A stretch of 64,000 nt of DNA from Solanum dulcamara (lineage: Eukaryota > Streptophyta > Magnoliopsida > Solanales > Solanaceae), in assembly GCF_947179165.1 (NCBI RefSeq), contig NC_077240.1, forward strand, positions 30,490,001 through 30,554,000. Direction: 5' to 3'. The position numbers and the translations under genes are program-made. The notes below the pieces were generated by a model. That model did no database searches. It saw only the letters and a list, made by a program, of their open reading frames with translations, and was not told the origin of the DNA. Positions 34,722-47,898 of the stretch are shown in pieces. How positions within the stretch are numbered: position 1 is the first letter of the stretch; the number at the start of each line of letters is the position of its first letter.

Positions 34722-37598
34722 TGTCACGACCCAACCAGGGCCGCGACGGGTACCCGAAAGTGTTATTCCGAGCACCTACTATACGTATCCTATTCTTACT
34801 ACTAAGTGGGACGAATGAGAGATACCATTGTTAATAGCATAATTATAACCATACGTCAACAGACTTTGCTAACATATTACACAACGACGAGCAAAGTTGC
34901 AAAACATCTAGCTTTACATATCTGTCTACGAGCCTCTAAACAAGATACATATGACCATAAGGAGGGCCGGTTTCTGCCGTGCCCAAATATATACACGAAC
35001 TAGTACCGATAAAATGAAGCTCTGAAACAACTGGAGCGCTCTTGGTGTACTGCTAGTGGAGCTCCTAAGGACCGAACTCGTCCGCCTGCCTACCTGCGTG
35101 GCATGAAATGCAGCGTCCACAAGAAGGGACGTCAGTACGAGTAATGTACCGAGTACGTAAGGCATAAAAATCATCATAATAAAGAACATAAGGTATGAAT
35201 AACCATATCGTAGAATCATGGACATATAGTGAGTTAAGAGAGTAACCTGTACATATGAGTGCCCTTTTAGGCCAGATGCCATGCATGCTTGTCTTATCAT
35301 AAAAAAAACATTTCTTGTTCATATTCATAGAAAATAGAAGTCATATCACCGAACAACGTCGGCGTGCCCACATATGTCCCGCGTCCGGGCATCCCGCGTC
35401 CAGGATGAAAATTACTCCAACTGATCAGGTGGGAATGCGTCTATAGCGCCACATATACACCTCCCCATATCCCACATATACATATACATATACATATAGA
35501 CAGCATGCAGGAGAGCTCAACGAAAGTCATGTATCTATCGGAGTGACGGAAGGTCGGTAACCTCCGATTATATTATGAATTAATCACGGTCGCTTTGTCT
35601 CACCTTGAAGGAACAATTATTATAGGATGAGACTATCAACGAAAGATAATATTAAGAGAACGTAGAATAAGGTCACAATCTCATAAGACGTCAAATCGTA
35701 TACATATCCACATAGGACCAATTTTCAAGACTCGTAGAAAAATCGGAATGAGCTATGATTCAAAATCAAGATAAGAGTCATGTCAAGTACCTTTTGAAAA
35801 TTACCATGGATTATGTCAAAATAAAACTTTTGAAATCATATACGCGTATCTAAGCACGAGAAAATATCCTTTGGAAACTCAAGAAAATTGGCCATCCTAG
35901 TGGCTCTACGAATAAGACTTTCTTGAAATTGTATAAAATGTCATATACTTGTTTCATAAAAATCATGCCAAAAAGAAAGAGTAGCTCTATATATTTATGT
36001 CAAAACATGCCAAGAAAAAGAAGGGTAAACCTTTATTTTGGGGAAACTATAGACATTTTGGAAAACATTGACGGGTTATAGAAAAAAAACAAATAGTCAT
36101 TCCCTTGGGACCATTGACACCTAACTTTTGGAAACAAAGAAAATATGGAAGCACTTATAAACCATAACATCGGAATCATGCCTTGAAAGAAAAGGGTAAG
36201 CCTTACATACTTATACCAAAGACATGCCAAAAGAAGGAACGATTAGCTTTACATACCTTGTCCGCTTCCTTAGTCAATCCCACTTAACTCTTGGCTTTTC
36301 CAAAATCTATAACAAGATTAATGAATGCCAACATTAGCTATAGGTATCCAAGAACCTCATTCTAAACTAACATTTTGTCTACCGAAATTTCGACAGCACT
36401 TCCCCTGTAAATACACCATCCCCGAGAATCTAACTCGGCCAATTTACCAACAATCATACCAAATCAATATACTACTTTCTCCAAGACCTTCCAATTCCAA
36501 TAAGAACAATAACAATCTAATCCCCTTCTTTCAAATTAAATTACCACAACCCAATAATTTACACACTAACCACATCATACTAACAATATTAGCTTCCATA
36601 TATGCAAGAACATCATATTAAATTTACAAACTTCTAAAACAAGTCTCCAACTACTATAACTTTATAAGGATCCTTAAGCTTTTCTCAGCAACATAGAATC
36701 CATAACAATAACTAAAATACTAAATAGAATCAATTCACCATAACTTGCCAAACCACCCCCATATTCGGCCACAACAACTATATGCATATTTTCATGAAGT
36801 TTCCATCCATTCCTATACCTTGCAACAACCACCACATACTACATAAAATTAATCTATTCTTTCCACACAACATCACATACACGGCCAACACCCACATACC
36901 TATTTTCATATACTTCATCCATTTCTTCACTCTACAACATATACCAACCATCCATAACATATAGAGAAAATTGAAACCTTACCTTTTCCACTTAGTTCTT
37001 CAACTTGCTAGAATTGTGCCTTGCAAGAATGAATAGTCTTCTTGTTCCAACAATCCCTCTATGTTGATTAGGGCCTTCAACTTGCTTAGAATATTAGAAG
37101 AATTAATTTTGGAACAAGATTTCAAGGGATAAAATCCCTAGCTATGCCAATTTTCCTCTCTTATTTCCCCCCCCTCTTTTCTCCAAGTTTCTTGAGAATT
37201 CTAGAAATAGAAAACAAGATGACTACTAAGTCATCTTTTAGACTTTTCTACTTCTTGAAGTTTCTAGCAAACTAGAAATATATATAAATAGATAGTAAAT
37301 GGGTAATGGGCTTTCTTGCTTAATGAACTCAATTTCCAAAAAATTGGGCCATTTCTTGATTTGGGCCTCAACTCTTTTATCATTATTCCTTTGTAGCCCA
37401 AACTTATGTATCTCACTTTTGTAATTCCCAAACTAATTTCCCAAAAATTCCACATAAATTTTTCCTTCGGCCTTCCTCCGTAATTTCACCTCAACGTTCT
37501 CTTTAACATTACACCGGTATTAAATAAAATAACTCATAACCTCTTTCCTTGCAAGTAAATTGTTTTTTTCCAAATGCGCAAAAGTGCGAGATGTAACA
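34722..37598 (-). repeat. Concatemer LTR 1 (2877 bp)
   Basis: Minus strand: starts TGTTACATCTCGCAC and ends TTGGGTCGTGACA. Contains a TATA-like stretch (about 37277-37286, minus), an (ACATAT)n run near 35465-35500 and a poly-C run near 37168. It has private variants (for example ACTAAGTGGGAC near 34802) relative to LTRs 2-4. Apparent small ORFs inside recur in all four LTRs and are not genes. Confidence 0.9.
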
Positions 37599-37612
37599 TC
37601 CTCCCCCCTTTT
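37599..37612 (-). promoter_or_regulatory. PPT of internal region 1
   Basis: Minus strand AAAAGGGGGGAGGA directly before the LTR start; the GGGGACGAATGTTC upstream is the usual 3' context in plant Ty3/gypsy elements. Copies: 42616-42629 and 47642-47655. Confidence 0.85.
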
Positions 37613-37749
37613 AGAACATTCGTCCCCGAATGTTGCACCGACCTTATGGTGTATTATAATACGTCGGGGAGGTCTCCTTTATAGTTGTAAGCTCCTTACT
37701 CTCTATGTACCTACTTTCTTTCTGTTCCAAATACCAATGAAATTTTCAG

Positions 37750-37855
37750 CCCACTTCCCGGGGGGTCACCCATCCTAATATTTCTCTCACCCTAGCACAC
37801 TTAACCTCGAAACTTTAATGCATTTCGGTGTCTTAATACCAATATATTTGCCTCC
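37750..37855 (-). pseudogene. 5S rRNA-like sequence, copy 1
   Basis: Read on the minus strand, 106 bases align without net gaps to positions 1-106 of plant 5S rRNA as I know it: TTAAGTGTGCTAGGGTGAGA matches box A, TAGGATGGGTGACC matches the intermediate element/box C, followed by GGGAAGT. The 3' half is roughly 85% identical, the 5' half weaker (TAAGACACCG is well kept). It lies between gag and the PPT in the same sense as gag. It is too diverged to be a working rRNA; whether it still binds TFIIIA is unknown. Confidence 0.75.
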
Positions 37856-38084
37856 ACTCCCTCGCACGACCTTTATCACGTAATCTGGAGCAGGTTAGGG
37901 TCTTAACAACTTCCGAAACAATCTCGCAACGCATCTTTCCCCTTTAATTACCATTTTAACCTTCTTAATTCCCAATATTCACCCTTCACCTATGTATAGG
38001 ACTACCTTTTGTCCTAGACTTTCCAATTCCCAATATGTTCAACAATGCAGAGAGCGGTATACAATAAAGTGGAACCTAAATCAA

Positions 38085-39539
38085 TTACCACATACTTATC
38101 ATAGAAACAAAAACAAATGTCGGTAGTGTACCTGTAGTCGCATCCGAGGAAGGTTCAGGATCCTGTCGTCCTGCCAATACATATATACGGTGCGGAGGAC
38201 CGGCTGAGCTGGGTGCCCCTCCTCCTCTGCCTTGGCCACGGCTCTCTGAAGCCTGGAAAGTCTTTCCTGGAGGGCGCACAGTTGATGATGAACCAACTGC
38301 CGATCCGGCAGGCTGGGCTCTGTCTCCTTCATACCTTAGTGGGCAATTACGCATTAAATGGTCAGTCCGACCACAGGCAAAACATGCACCTGTATCTAGG
38401 TAGCACCGCCCAACGTGCGACCTGCCACACTGAGAACACCGTAGTGGGGGTTGCCCTGTCTTGTTAAAATCAGCTCTATACTGGGACCTTGAAACCTTAG
38501 AACTCTGTTCTGGTCCTGAATAGGTAGGACGGTCAATTCTTCTATCCGCAAATCGAGGAGGTGCACTGGCTGCTGATTGGCCTGAATACCCAGAATGTTG
38601 TTGTGCCTATCCCCCTCTGTACTCACTTCTAGTTTCGACAAATCTGCCCTTTTTTCTAGAACCTCCATCCGAATAACGTTCACCTCTTTGTGGTTGGTGT
38701 TGTTCCTCCAGGTTTTGGGCGTGGGCATGGATACGAGCAATAGTCATCCCATCCTGGAGTGAAGCCGTCAAGCACTCCTTAACTAAATGTGGTCCCAACC
38801 CACTCACAAACCGATGTACACAATCTCCCATATCAGCCACCATGGCTGGGGCATACCTAGCCAAAGAGTTAAAACGGAGGTTATATTCCCGGACGCTCAT
38901 ATTTCCTTGCTTAAGATTCAAGAACATATCGGCTCGAGCCCGTCGAATCTCCGGTGGTAAGTAATGTCGCAGGAATGCTTCAGTGAACTCCTGACAGACC
39001 GGGGGAGGCACATTTTCTCCCCGCGAAGATATCCAATTATTATACCATTGGACTGCCACATCCCGCAATCTATATGAAGCTAACTCCACTGACTCGGTAT
39101 CTGAAGCATGTATTATCCTCAGTGTTCTCAGCATCTCATCTATGAAACCTTGCGGGTCTTCCTCTACTTTTGATCCATAAAATTCTGGTGGTTTTAGGTT
39201 GATAAAATCTCGGGCTCTCGCACTCACCGTCCTATCTCCATGGCCCTCACCTTGCCGCTGAGCTTGTGCGGCAACTAACTGGGTTAGCAACTGAATAGCC
39301 TCTGTTATCTGTTGGCCCGAAGCTATTGGCGGTGGAACTGGAGGTACTGGAGCTATAACTGGGGCTCCTTCTTGCTCTGCCGACCTGGGGAGAGCATGAG
39401 AAGTCTGGGGAGAAGCTTCGTTATTAGACTCGCCTTCTTCTACCTCCACTGGTGGCTCTCGCTGAACTCTTCTCCCATCCACCGTCTTGTCCATAAGGGC
39501 CTCCATAGCTTTCCTCTTTACCGGCATTACTGAAACCAT
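38085..39539 (-). pseudogene. Gag of the gag-only element, copy 1
   Basis: Starts MVSVMPVKRKAM at 39539. A Pro-rich N-terminal part precedes the retrotransposon gag domain (FINLKPPEFYGS, WYNNW, FLRHYLPPEIRRARADMF, VREYNLRFNSLARY). An amber TAG at 38607 follows RGG; the same frame then continues to a CCHC knuckle (CFACGRTDHLMRNC, about 38350) and stops at 38085 just after the start of what would be protease (SSDATTGTL). Protease and the rest of pol are deleted. The amber is shared by all copies. The family is a Tekay/Del-like chromovirus gag by appearance. Confidence 0.85.
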
Positions 39540-39720
39540 AACACAGGATTAAGAGGAGGACATAGAAACCTAGTAGCATAGCTTTATCGCACGATCTAGA
39601 GTACAAAGAAGATCATATTTCCTAAATGCCCTGCAGCCCCCTGTTTATAAGTGTGGCGCGATTCACACCCATAATCAGAACTCTACTGGACACGGCTCGT
39701 AGACAACCCCTAGGACCGCC

Positions 39721-39733
39721 TGCTCTGATACCA
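39721..39733 (-). promoter_or_regulatory. Primer-binding site, internal region 1
   Basis: Minus strand TGGTATCAGAGCA, three bases inside the LTR 2 edge, complementary to the 3' end of initiator tRNA-Met. Copies lie at 44738-44750 and 52084-52096. Confidence 0.9.
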
Positions 39734-39736
39734 CTT

Positions 39737-42615
39737 TGTCACGACCCAACCAGGGTCGCGACGGGTACCCGAAAGTGTTATTCCGAGAACCTACTATACG
39801 TATCCTATTCTTACTACTGAGTGGGCCGAATGAGAGATACCATTGTTAATAGCATAATTATAACCATACGTCAACAGACTTTTCTAACATATTACACAAC
39901 GACGAGCAAAGTTGCAAAATATCCAGCTTTACATATCTGTCTACGAGCCTCTAAACATGATACATATGACCACAAGGAGGGCCGGTTTCTGCCGTGCCCA
40001 AATATATACACGAACTAGTACCGATAAAATGAAGCTCCGAAACAACTGGAGCGCTCTTGGTGTACTGCTAGTGGAGCTCCTAAGGACCGAACTCGTCCGC
40101 CTGCCTACCTGCGTGGCATGAAACGCAGCATCCACAAGAAGGGACGTCAGTACGAGTAATGTACCGAGTACGTAAGGCATAAAAATCATCATAATAAAGA
40201 ACATAAGGTATGAATAACCATATCGTAGAATCATGGACATATAGTGAGTTAAGAGAGTAACCTGTACATATGAGTTCCCTTTTAGGCCAGATGCCATGCA
40301 TGCTTGTCTTATCATAAAAAAAACATTTCTTGTTCATATTCATAGAAAATAGAAGTCATATCACCGAACAACGTCGGCGTGCCCACATATGTCCCGCGTC
40401 CGGGCATCCCGCGTCCAGGATGAAAATTACTCCAACTGATCAGGTGGGAATGCGTCTATAGCGCCACATATACACCTCCCCATATCTCACATATACATAT
40501 ACATATACATATAGACAGCATGCAGGAGAGCTCAACGAAAGTCATGTATCTATCGGAGTGACGGAAGGTCGGTAACCTCCGATTATATTATGAATTAATC
40601 ACGGTCGCTTTGTCTCACCTTGAAGGAACAATTATTATAGGATGAGACTATCAACGAAAGATAATATTAAGAGAACGTAGAATAAGGTCACAATCTCATA
40701 AGACGTCAAATCGTATACATATCCACATAGGACCAATTTTCAAGACTCGTAGAAAAATCGGAATGAGCTATGATTTAAAATCAAGATAAGAGTCATGTCA
40801 AGTACCTTTTGAAAATTACCATGGATTATGTCAAAATAAAACTTTTGAAATCATATACGCGTATCTAAGCACGAGAAAATATCCTTTGTAACTCAAGAAA
40901 ATTGGCCATCCTAGTGGCTCTACGAATAAGACTTTCTTGAAATTGTATAAAATGTCATATACTTGTTTCATAAAAATCATGCCAAAAAGAAAGAGTAGCT
41001 CTATATATTTATGTCAAAACATGCCAAGAAAAAGAAGGGTAAACCTTTATTTTGGGGAAACTATAGACATTTTGGAAAACATTGACGGGTTATAGAAAAA
41101 AAACAAATAGTCATTCCCTTGGGACCATGGACACCTAACTTTTGGAAACAAAGAAAATATGGAAGCACTTATAAACCATAACATCAGAATCATGCCTTGA
41201 AAGAAAAGGGTAAGCCTTACATACTTATACCAAAGACATGCCAAAAGAAGGAACGATTAGCTTTACATACCTTGTCCGCTTCCTTAGTCAATCCCACTTA
41301 ACTCTTGGCTTTACCAAAATCTATAACAAGATTAATGAATGCCAACATTAGCTATAGGTATCCAAGAACCTCATTCTAAACTAACATTTTGTCTACCGAA
41401 ATTTCGACAGCACTTCCCCTGTAAATACACCATCCCCGAGAATCTAACTCGGCCAATTTACCAACAATCATACCAAATCAATATACTACTTTCTCCAAGA
41501 CCTTCCAATTCCAATAAGAACAATAACAATCTAATCCCCTTCTTTCAAATTCAATTACCACAACCCAATAATTTACACACTAACCACATCATACTAACAA
41601 TATTAGCTTCCATATATGCAAGAACATCATATTAAATTTACAAACTTCTAAAACAAGTCTCCAACTACTATAACTTTATAAGGATCCTTAAGCTTTTCTC
41701 AGCAACATAGAATCCATAACAATAACTAAAATACTAAATAGAATAAATTCACCATAACTTGCCAAACCACCCCCATATTCGGCCACAACAACTATATGCA
41801 TATTTTCATGAAGTTTCCATCCATTCCTATACCTTGCAACAACCACCACATACTACATAAAATTAATCTATTCTTTCCACACAACATCACATACACGACC
41901 AACACCCACATACCTATTTTCATATACTTCATCCATTTCTTCACTCTACAACATATACCAACCATCCAGAACATATAGAGAAAATTGAAACCTTACCTTT
42001 TCCACTTAGTTCTTCAACTTGCTAGAATTGTGCCTTGCAAGAATGAATAGTCTTCTTGTTCCAACAATCCCTCTATGTTGATTAGGGCCTTCAACTTGCT
42101 TAGAATATTAGAAGAATTAATTTTGGAACAAGATTTCAAGGGATAAAATCCCTAGCTATGCCAATTTTCCTCTCTTATTCCCCCCCCCCCCTCTTTTCTC
42201 CAAGTTTCTTGAGAATTCTAGAAATAGAAAACAAGATGACTACTAAGTCATCTTTTAGACTTTTCTACTTCTTGAAGTTTCTAGCAAACTAGAAATATAT
42301 ATAAATAGATAGTAAATGGGTAATGGGCTTTCTTGCTTAATGAACTCAATTTCCAAAAATTTGGGCCATTTCTTGATTTGGGCCTCAACTCTTTTATCAT
42401 TATTCCTTTGTAGCCCAAACTTATGTATCTCACTTTTGTAATTCCCAAACTAATTTCCCAAAAATTCCACATAAATTTTTCCCTCGGCCTTCCTCCGTAA
42501 TTTCACCTCAACGTTCTCTTTAACATTACACCGGTATTAAATAAAATAACTCATAACCTCTTTCCTTGCAAGTAAATTGTTTTTTTCCAAATGCGCAAAA
42601 GTGCGAGATGTAACA
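39737..42615 (-). repeat. Concatemer LTR 2 (2879 bp)
   Basis: Same limits and content as LTR 1. It serves as 5' LTR for internal 1 and 3' LTR for internal 2. The poly-C run near 42180 is longer than in LTR 1. It shares the CCCTCGGCC variant (about 42481) with LTRs 3 and 4 against LTR 1. Confidence 0.9.
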
Positions 42616-42766
42616 TCCTCCCCCCTTTTAGAACATTCGTCCCCGAATGTTGCACCGACCTTATGGTGTATTATAATACGTCGGGGAGGTCTTCTTTATA
42701 GTTGTAAGCTCCTTACTCTCTATGTACCTACTTTCTTTCTGTTCCAAATACCAATGAAATTTTCAG

Positions 42767-42872
42767 CCCACTTCCCGGGGGGTCACCCATCCTAATATTT
42801 CTCTCACCCTAGCACACTTAACCTCGAAACTTTAATGCATTTCGGTGTCTTAATACCAATATATTTGCCTCC
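42767..42872 (-). pseudogene. 5S rRNA-like sequence, copy 2
   Basis: Identical in position (151 bases from the PPT edge) to copy 1 and, by eye, unchanged in the box A and box C region. Confidence 0.75.
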
Positions 42873-43101
42873 ACTCCCTCGCACGACCTTTATCACGTAA
42901 TCTGGAGCAGGTTAGGGTCTTAACAACTTCCGAAACAATCTCGCAACGCATCTTTCCCCTTTAATTACCATTTTAACCTTCTTAATTCCCAATATTCACC
43001 CTTCACCTATGTATAGGACTACCTTTTGTCCTAGACTTTCCAATTCCCAATATGTTCAACAATGCAGAGAGCGGTATACGATAAAGTGGAACCTAAATCA
43101 A

Positions 43102-44556
43102 TTACCACATACTTATCATAGAAACAAAAACAAATGTCGGTAGTGTACCTGTAGTCGCATCCGAGGAAGGTTCAGGATCCTGTCGTCCTGCCAATACATA
43201 TATACGGTGCGGAGGACCGGCTGAGCTGGGTGCCCCTCCTCCTCTGCCTTGGCCACGGCTCTCTGAAGCCTGGAAAGTCTTTCCTGGAGGGCGCATAGTT
43301 GATGATGAACCAACTGCCGATCCGGCGGGCTGGGCTCTGTCTCCTTCATACCTTAGTGGGAAATTACGCATTAAATGGTCAGTCCGACCACAGGCAAAAC
43401 ATGCACCTGTATCTAGGTAGCACCGCCCAACGTGCGACCTGCCACACTGAGAACACCGTAGTGGGGGTTGCCCTGTCTTGTTAAAATCAGCTCTATACTG
43501 GGACCTTGAAACCCTAGAACTCTGTTCTGGTCCTGAATAGGTAGGACGGTCAAATCTTCTATCCGCAAATCGAGGAGGTGCACTGGCTGCTGATTGGCCT
43601 GAATACCCAGAATGTTGTTGTGCCTATCCCCCTCTGTACTCACTTCTAGTTTCGACAAATCTGCCCTTTTTTCTAGAACCTCCATCCGAATAACGTTCAC
43701 CTCTTTGTGGTTGGTGTTGTTCCTCCAGGTTTTGGGCGTGGGCTTGGATACGAGCAATAGTCATCCCATCCTGGAGTGAAGCCGTCAAGCACTCCTTAAC
43801 TAAATGTGGTCCCAACCCACTCACAAACCGATGTACACAATCTCCCATATCAGCCACCATGGCTGGGGCATACCTAGCCAAGGAGTTAAAACGGAGGTTA
43901 TATTCCCGGACGCTCATATTTCCTTGCTTAAGATTCAAGAACATATCGGCTCGAGCCCGTCGAATCTCCGGTGGTAAGTAATGTCGCAGGAATGCTTCAG
44001 TGAACTCCTGCCAGACCGGGGGAGGCACATTTTCTCCCCGCGAAGATATCCAATTATTATACCATTGGACTGCCACATCCCGCAATCTATATGAAGCTAA
44101 CTCCACTGACTCGGTATCTGAAGCATGTATTATCCTCAGTGTTCTCAGCATCTCATCTATGAAACCTTGCGGGTCTTCCTCTACTTTTGATCCATAAAAT
44201 TCTGGTGGTTTTAGGTTGATAAAATCTCGGGCTCTCGCACTCACCGTCCTATCTCCATGGCCCTCACCTTGCCGCTGAGCTTGTGCGGCAACTAACTGGG
44301 TTAGCAACTGAATAGCCTCTGTTATCTGTTGGCCCGAAGCTATTGGCGGTGGAACTGGAGGTACTGGAGCTATAACTGGGGCTCCTTCTTGCTCTGCCGA
44401 CCTGGGGAGAGCATGAGAAGTCTGGGGAGAAGCTTCGTTATTAGACTCGCCTTCTTCTACCTCCACTGGTGGCTCTCGCTGAACTCTTCTCCCATCCACC
44501 GTCTTGTCCATAAGGGCCGCCATAGCTTTCCTCTTTACCGGTATTACTGAAACCAT
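43102..44556 (-). pseudogene. Gag of the gag-only element, copy 2
   Basis: As copy 1, with the shared amber at 43624. It keeps PPPVWQEFTEAF (copy 1 has Cys for Trp) and the CCHC region has NF in place of NC at its last ligand (MRNFPL), so this knuckle lacks one zinc ligand. It is closer to copy 3 than to copy 1 at several sites. Confidence 0.85.
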
Positions 44557-44753
44557 AACACAGGATTAAGAGGAGGACATAGAAACCTAGTAGCATAGCT
44601 TTATCGCACGATCTAGAGTACAAAGAAGATCATATTTCCTAAATGCCCTGCAGCCCCCTGTTTATAAGTGTGGCGCGCTTCACACCCATAATCAGGACTC
44701 TACTGGACACGGCTCGTAGACAACCCCTAGGACCGCCTGCTCTGATACCACTT

Positions 44754-45505
44754 TGTCATGACCCAACCAGGGCCACGACGGGTACCCGAAAGTGTTATTC
44801 CGAGCACCTACTATACGTATCCTATTCTTACTACTGAGTGGGCCGAATGAGAGATACCATTGTTAATAGCATAATTATAACCATACGTCAACAGACTTTG
44901 CTAACATATTACACAACGACGAGCAAAGTTGCAAAACATCTAGCTTTACATATCTGTCTACGAGCCTCTAAACATGATACATATGACCACAAGGAGGGCC
45001 GGTTTCTGCCGTGCCCAAATATATACACGAACTAGTACCGATAAAATGAAGCTCCGAAACAACTGGAGCACTCTTGGTGTACTGCTAGTGGAGCTCCTAA
45101 GGACCGAACTCGTCCGCCTGCCTACCTGCGTGGCATGAAATGCAGCATCCACAAGAAGGGGCGTCAGTACGAGTAATGTACCGAGTACGTAAGGCATAAA
45201 AATCATCATAATAAAGAACATAAGGTATGAATAACCATATCGTAGAATCATGGACATATAGTGAGTTAAGAGAGTAACCTGTACATATGAGTGCCCTTTT
45301 AGGCCAGATGCCATGCATGCTTGTCTTATCATAAAAAAAACATTTCTTGTTCATATTCATAGAAAATAGAAGTCATATCACCGAACAACGTCGGCGTGCC
45401 CACATATGTCCCGCGTCCGGGCATCCCGCGTCCAGGATGAAAATTACTCCAACTGATCAGGTGGGAATGCGTCTATAGCGCCACATATACACCTCCCCAT
45501 ATCCC

Positions 45506-45536
<31 letters not shown>

Positions 45537-47641
45537 GACAACATGCAGGAGAGCTCAACGAAAGTCATGTATCTATCGGAGTGACGGAAGGTCGGTAACC
45601 TCCGATTATATTATGAATTAATCACGGTCGCTTTGTCTCACCTTGAAGGAACAATTATTATAGGATGAGACTATCAACGAAAGATAATATTAAGAGAACG
45701 TAGAATAAGGTCACAATCTCATAAGACGTCAAATCGTATACATATCCACATAGGACCAATTTTCAAGACTCGTAGAAAAATCGGAATGAGCTATGATTCA
45801 AAATCAAGATAAGAGTCATGTCAAGTATCTTTTGAAAATTACCATGGATTATGTCAAAATAAAACTTTTGAAATCATATACGCGTATCTAAGCACGAGAA
45901 AATATCCTTTGGAAACTCAAGAAAATTGGCCATCCCAGTGGCTCTACGAATAAGACTTTCTTGAAATTGTATAAAATGTCATATACTTGTTTCATAAAAA
46001 TCATGCCAAAAAGAAAGAGTAGCTCTATATATTTATGTCAAAACATGCCAAGAAAAAGAAGGGTAAACCTTTATTTTGGGGAAACTATAGACATTTTGGA
46101 AAACATTGACGGGTTATAGAAAAAAAACAAATAGTCATTCCCTTGGGACCATTGACACCTAACTTTTGGAAACAAAGAAAATATGGAAGCACTTATAAAC
46201 CATAACATCGGAATCATGCCTTGAAAGAAAAGGGTAAGCCTTACATACTTATACCAAAGACATGCCAAAAGAAGGAACGATTAGCTTTACATACCTTGTC
46301 CGCTTCCTTAGTCAATCCCACTTAACTCTTGGCTTTCCCAAAATCTATAACAAGATTAATGAATGCCAACATTAGCTATAGGTATCCAAGAACCTCATTC
46401 TAAACTAACATTTTGTCTACTGAAATTTCGACAGCACTTCCCCTGTAAATACACCATCCCCGAGAATCTAACTCGGCCAATTTACCAACAATCATACCAA
46501 ATCAATATACTACTTTCTCCAAGACCTTCCAATTCCAATAAGAACAATAACAATCTAATCCCCTTCTTTCAAATTCAATTACCACAACCCAATAATTTAC
46601 ACACTAACCACATCATACTAACAATATTAGCTTCCATATATGCAAGAACATCATATTAAATTTACAAACTTCTAAAACAAGTCTCCAACTACTATAACTT
46701 TATAAGGATCCTTAAGCTTTTCTCAGCAACATAGAATCCATAACAATAACTAAAATACTAAATAGAATCAATTCACCATAACTTGCCAAACCACCCCCAT
46801 ATTCGGCCACAACAACTATATGCATATTTTCATGAAGTTTCCATCCATTCCTATACCTTGCAACAACCACCACATACTACATAAAATTAATCTATTCTTT
46901 CCACACAACATCACATACACGGCCAACACCCACATACCTATTTTCATATACTTCATCCATTTCTTCACTCTACAACATATACCAACCATCCATAACATAT
47001 AGAGAAAATTGAAACCTTACCTTTTCCACTTAGTTCTTCAACTTGCTAGAATTGTGCCTTGCAAGAATGAATAGTCTTCTTGTTCCAACAATCCCTCTAT
47101 GTTGATTAGGGCCTTCAACTTGCTTAGAATATTAGAAGAATTAATTTTGGAACAAGATTTCAAGGGATAAAATCCCTAGCTATGCCAATTTTCCTCTCTT
47201 ATTCCCCCCCCCCCCCCTCTTTTCTCCAAGTTTCTTGAGAATTCTAGAAATAGAAAACAAGATGACTACTAAGTCATCTTTTAGACTTTTCTACTTCTTG
47301 AAGTTTCTAGCAAACTAGAAATATATATAAATAGATAGTAAATGGGTAATGGGCTTTCTTGCTTAATGAACTCAATTTCCAAAAATTTGGGCCATTTCTT
47401 GATTTGGGCCTCAACTCTTTTATCATTATTCCTTTGTAGCCCAAACTTATGTATCTCACTTTTGTAATTCCCAAACTAATTTCCCAAAAATTCCACATAA
47501 ATTTTTCCCTCGGCCTTCCTCCGTAATTTCACCTCAACGTTCTCTTTAACATTACACCGGTATTAAATAAAATAACTCATAACCTCTTTCCTTGCAAGTA
47601 AATTGTTTTTTTCCAAATGCGCAAAAGTGCGAGATGTAACA
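44754..47641 (-). repeat. Concatemer LTR 3 (2888 bp)
   Basis: As LTR 1. The plus-strand edge reads TGTCATGACC, a transition in the otherwise invariant end. It shares GGCCACGACGG with LTR 4. The (ACATAT)n and poly-C runs are the longest of the four. Confidence 0.9.
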
Positions 47642-47792
47642 TCCTCCCCCCTTTTAGAACATTCGTCCCCGAATGTTGCACCGACCTTATGGTGTATTAT
47701 AATACGTCGGGGAGGTCTCCTTTATAGTTGTAAGCTCCTTACTCTCTATGTACCTACTTTCTTTCTGTTCCAAATACCAATGAAATTTTCAG

Positions 47793-47898
47793 CCCACTTC
47801 CCGGGGGGTCACCCATCCTAATATTTCTCTCACCCTAGCACACTTAACCTCGAAACTTTAATGCATTTCGGTGTCTTAATACCAATATATTTGCCTCC
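47793..47898 (-). pseudogene. 5S rRNA-like sequence, copy 3
   Basis: Third copy, same offset from the PPT as in the other internals. Confidence 0.75.

Noticed and set aside
34926..35328. 124-aa and 87-aa ORFs present in all four LTRs
   Set aside because: Non-coding LTR sequence; overlapping frames, no homology, and copy identity explains their recurrence.
36325..36621. 98-aa ORF (MPTLAIGIQEP...) repeated at 41339, 46363 and 53703
   Set aside because: It lies within the LTR antisense to the element and is preserved only because the LTRs are young copies.
37750..37855. Functional 5S rRNA gene
   Set aside because: The 5' half is too diverged, the 3' terminal bases are lost and it sits inside retrotransposons; kept only as a 5S-like sequence.
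38213..38467. Plus-strand ORFs opposite the gag zinc-knuckle region
   Set aside because: Antisense shadows of gag, repeated in each internal region.
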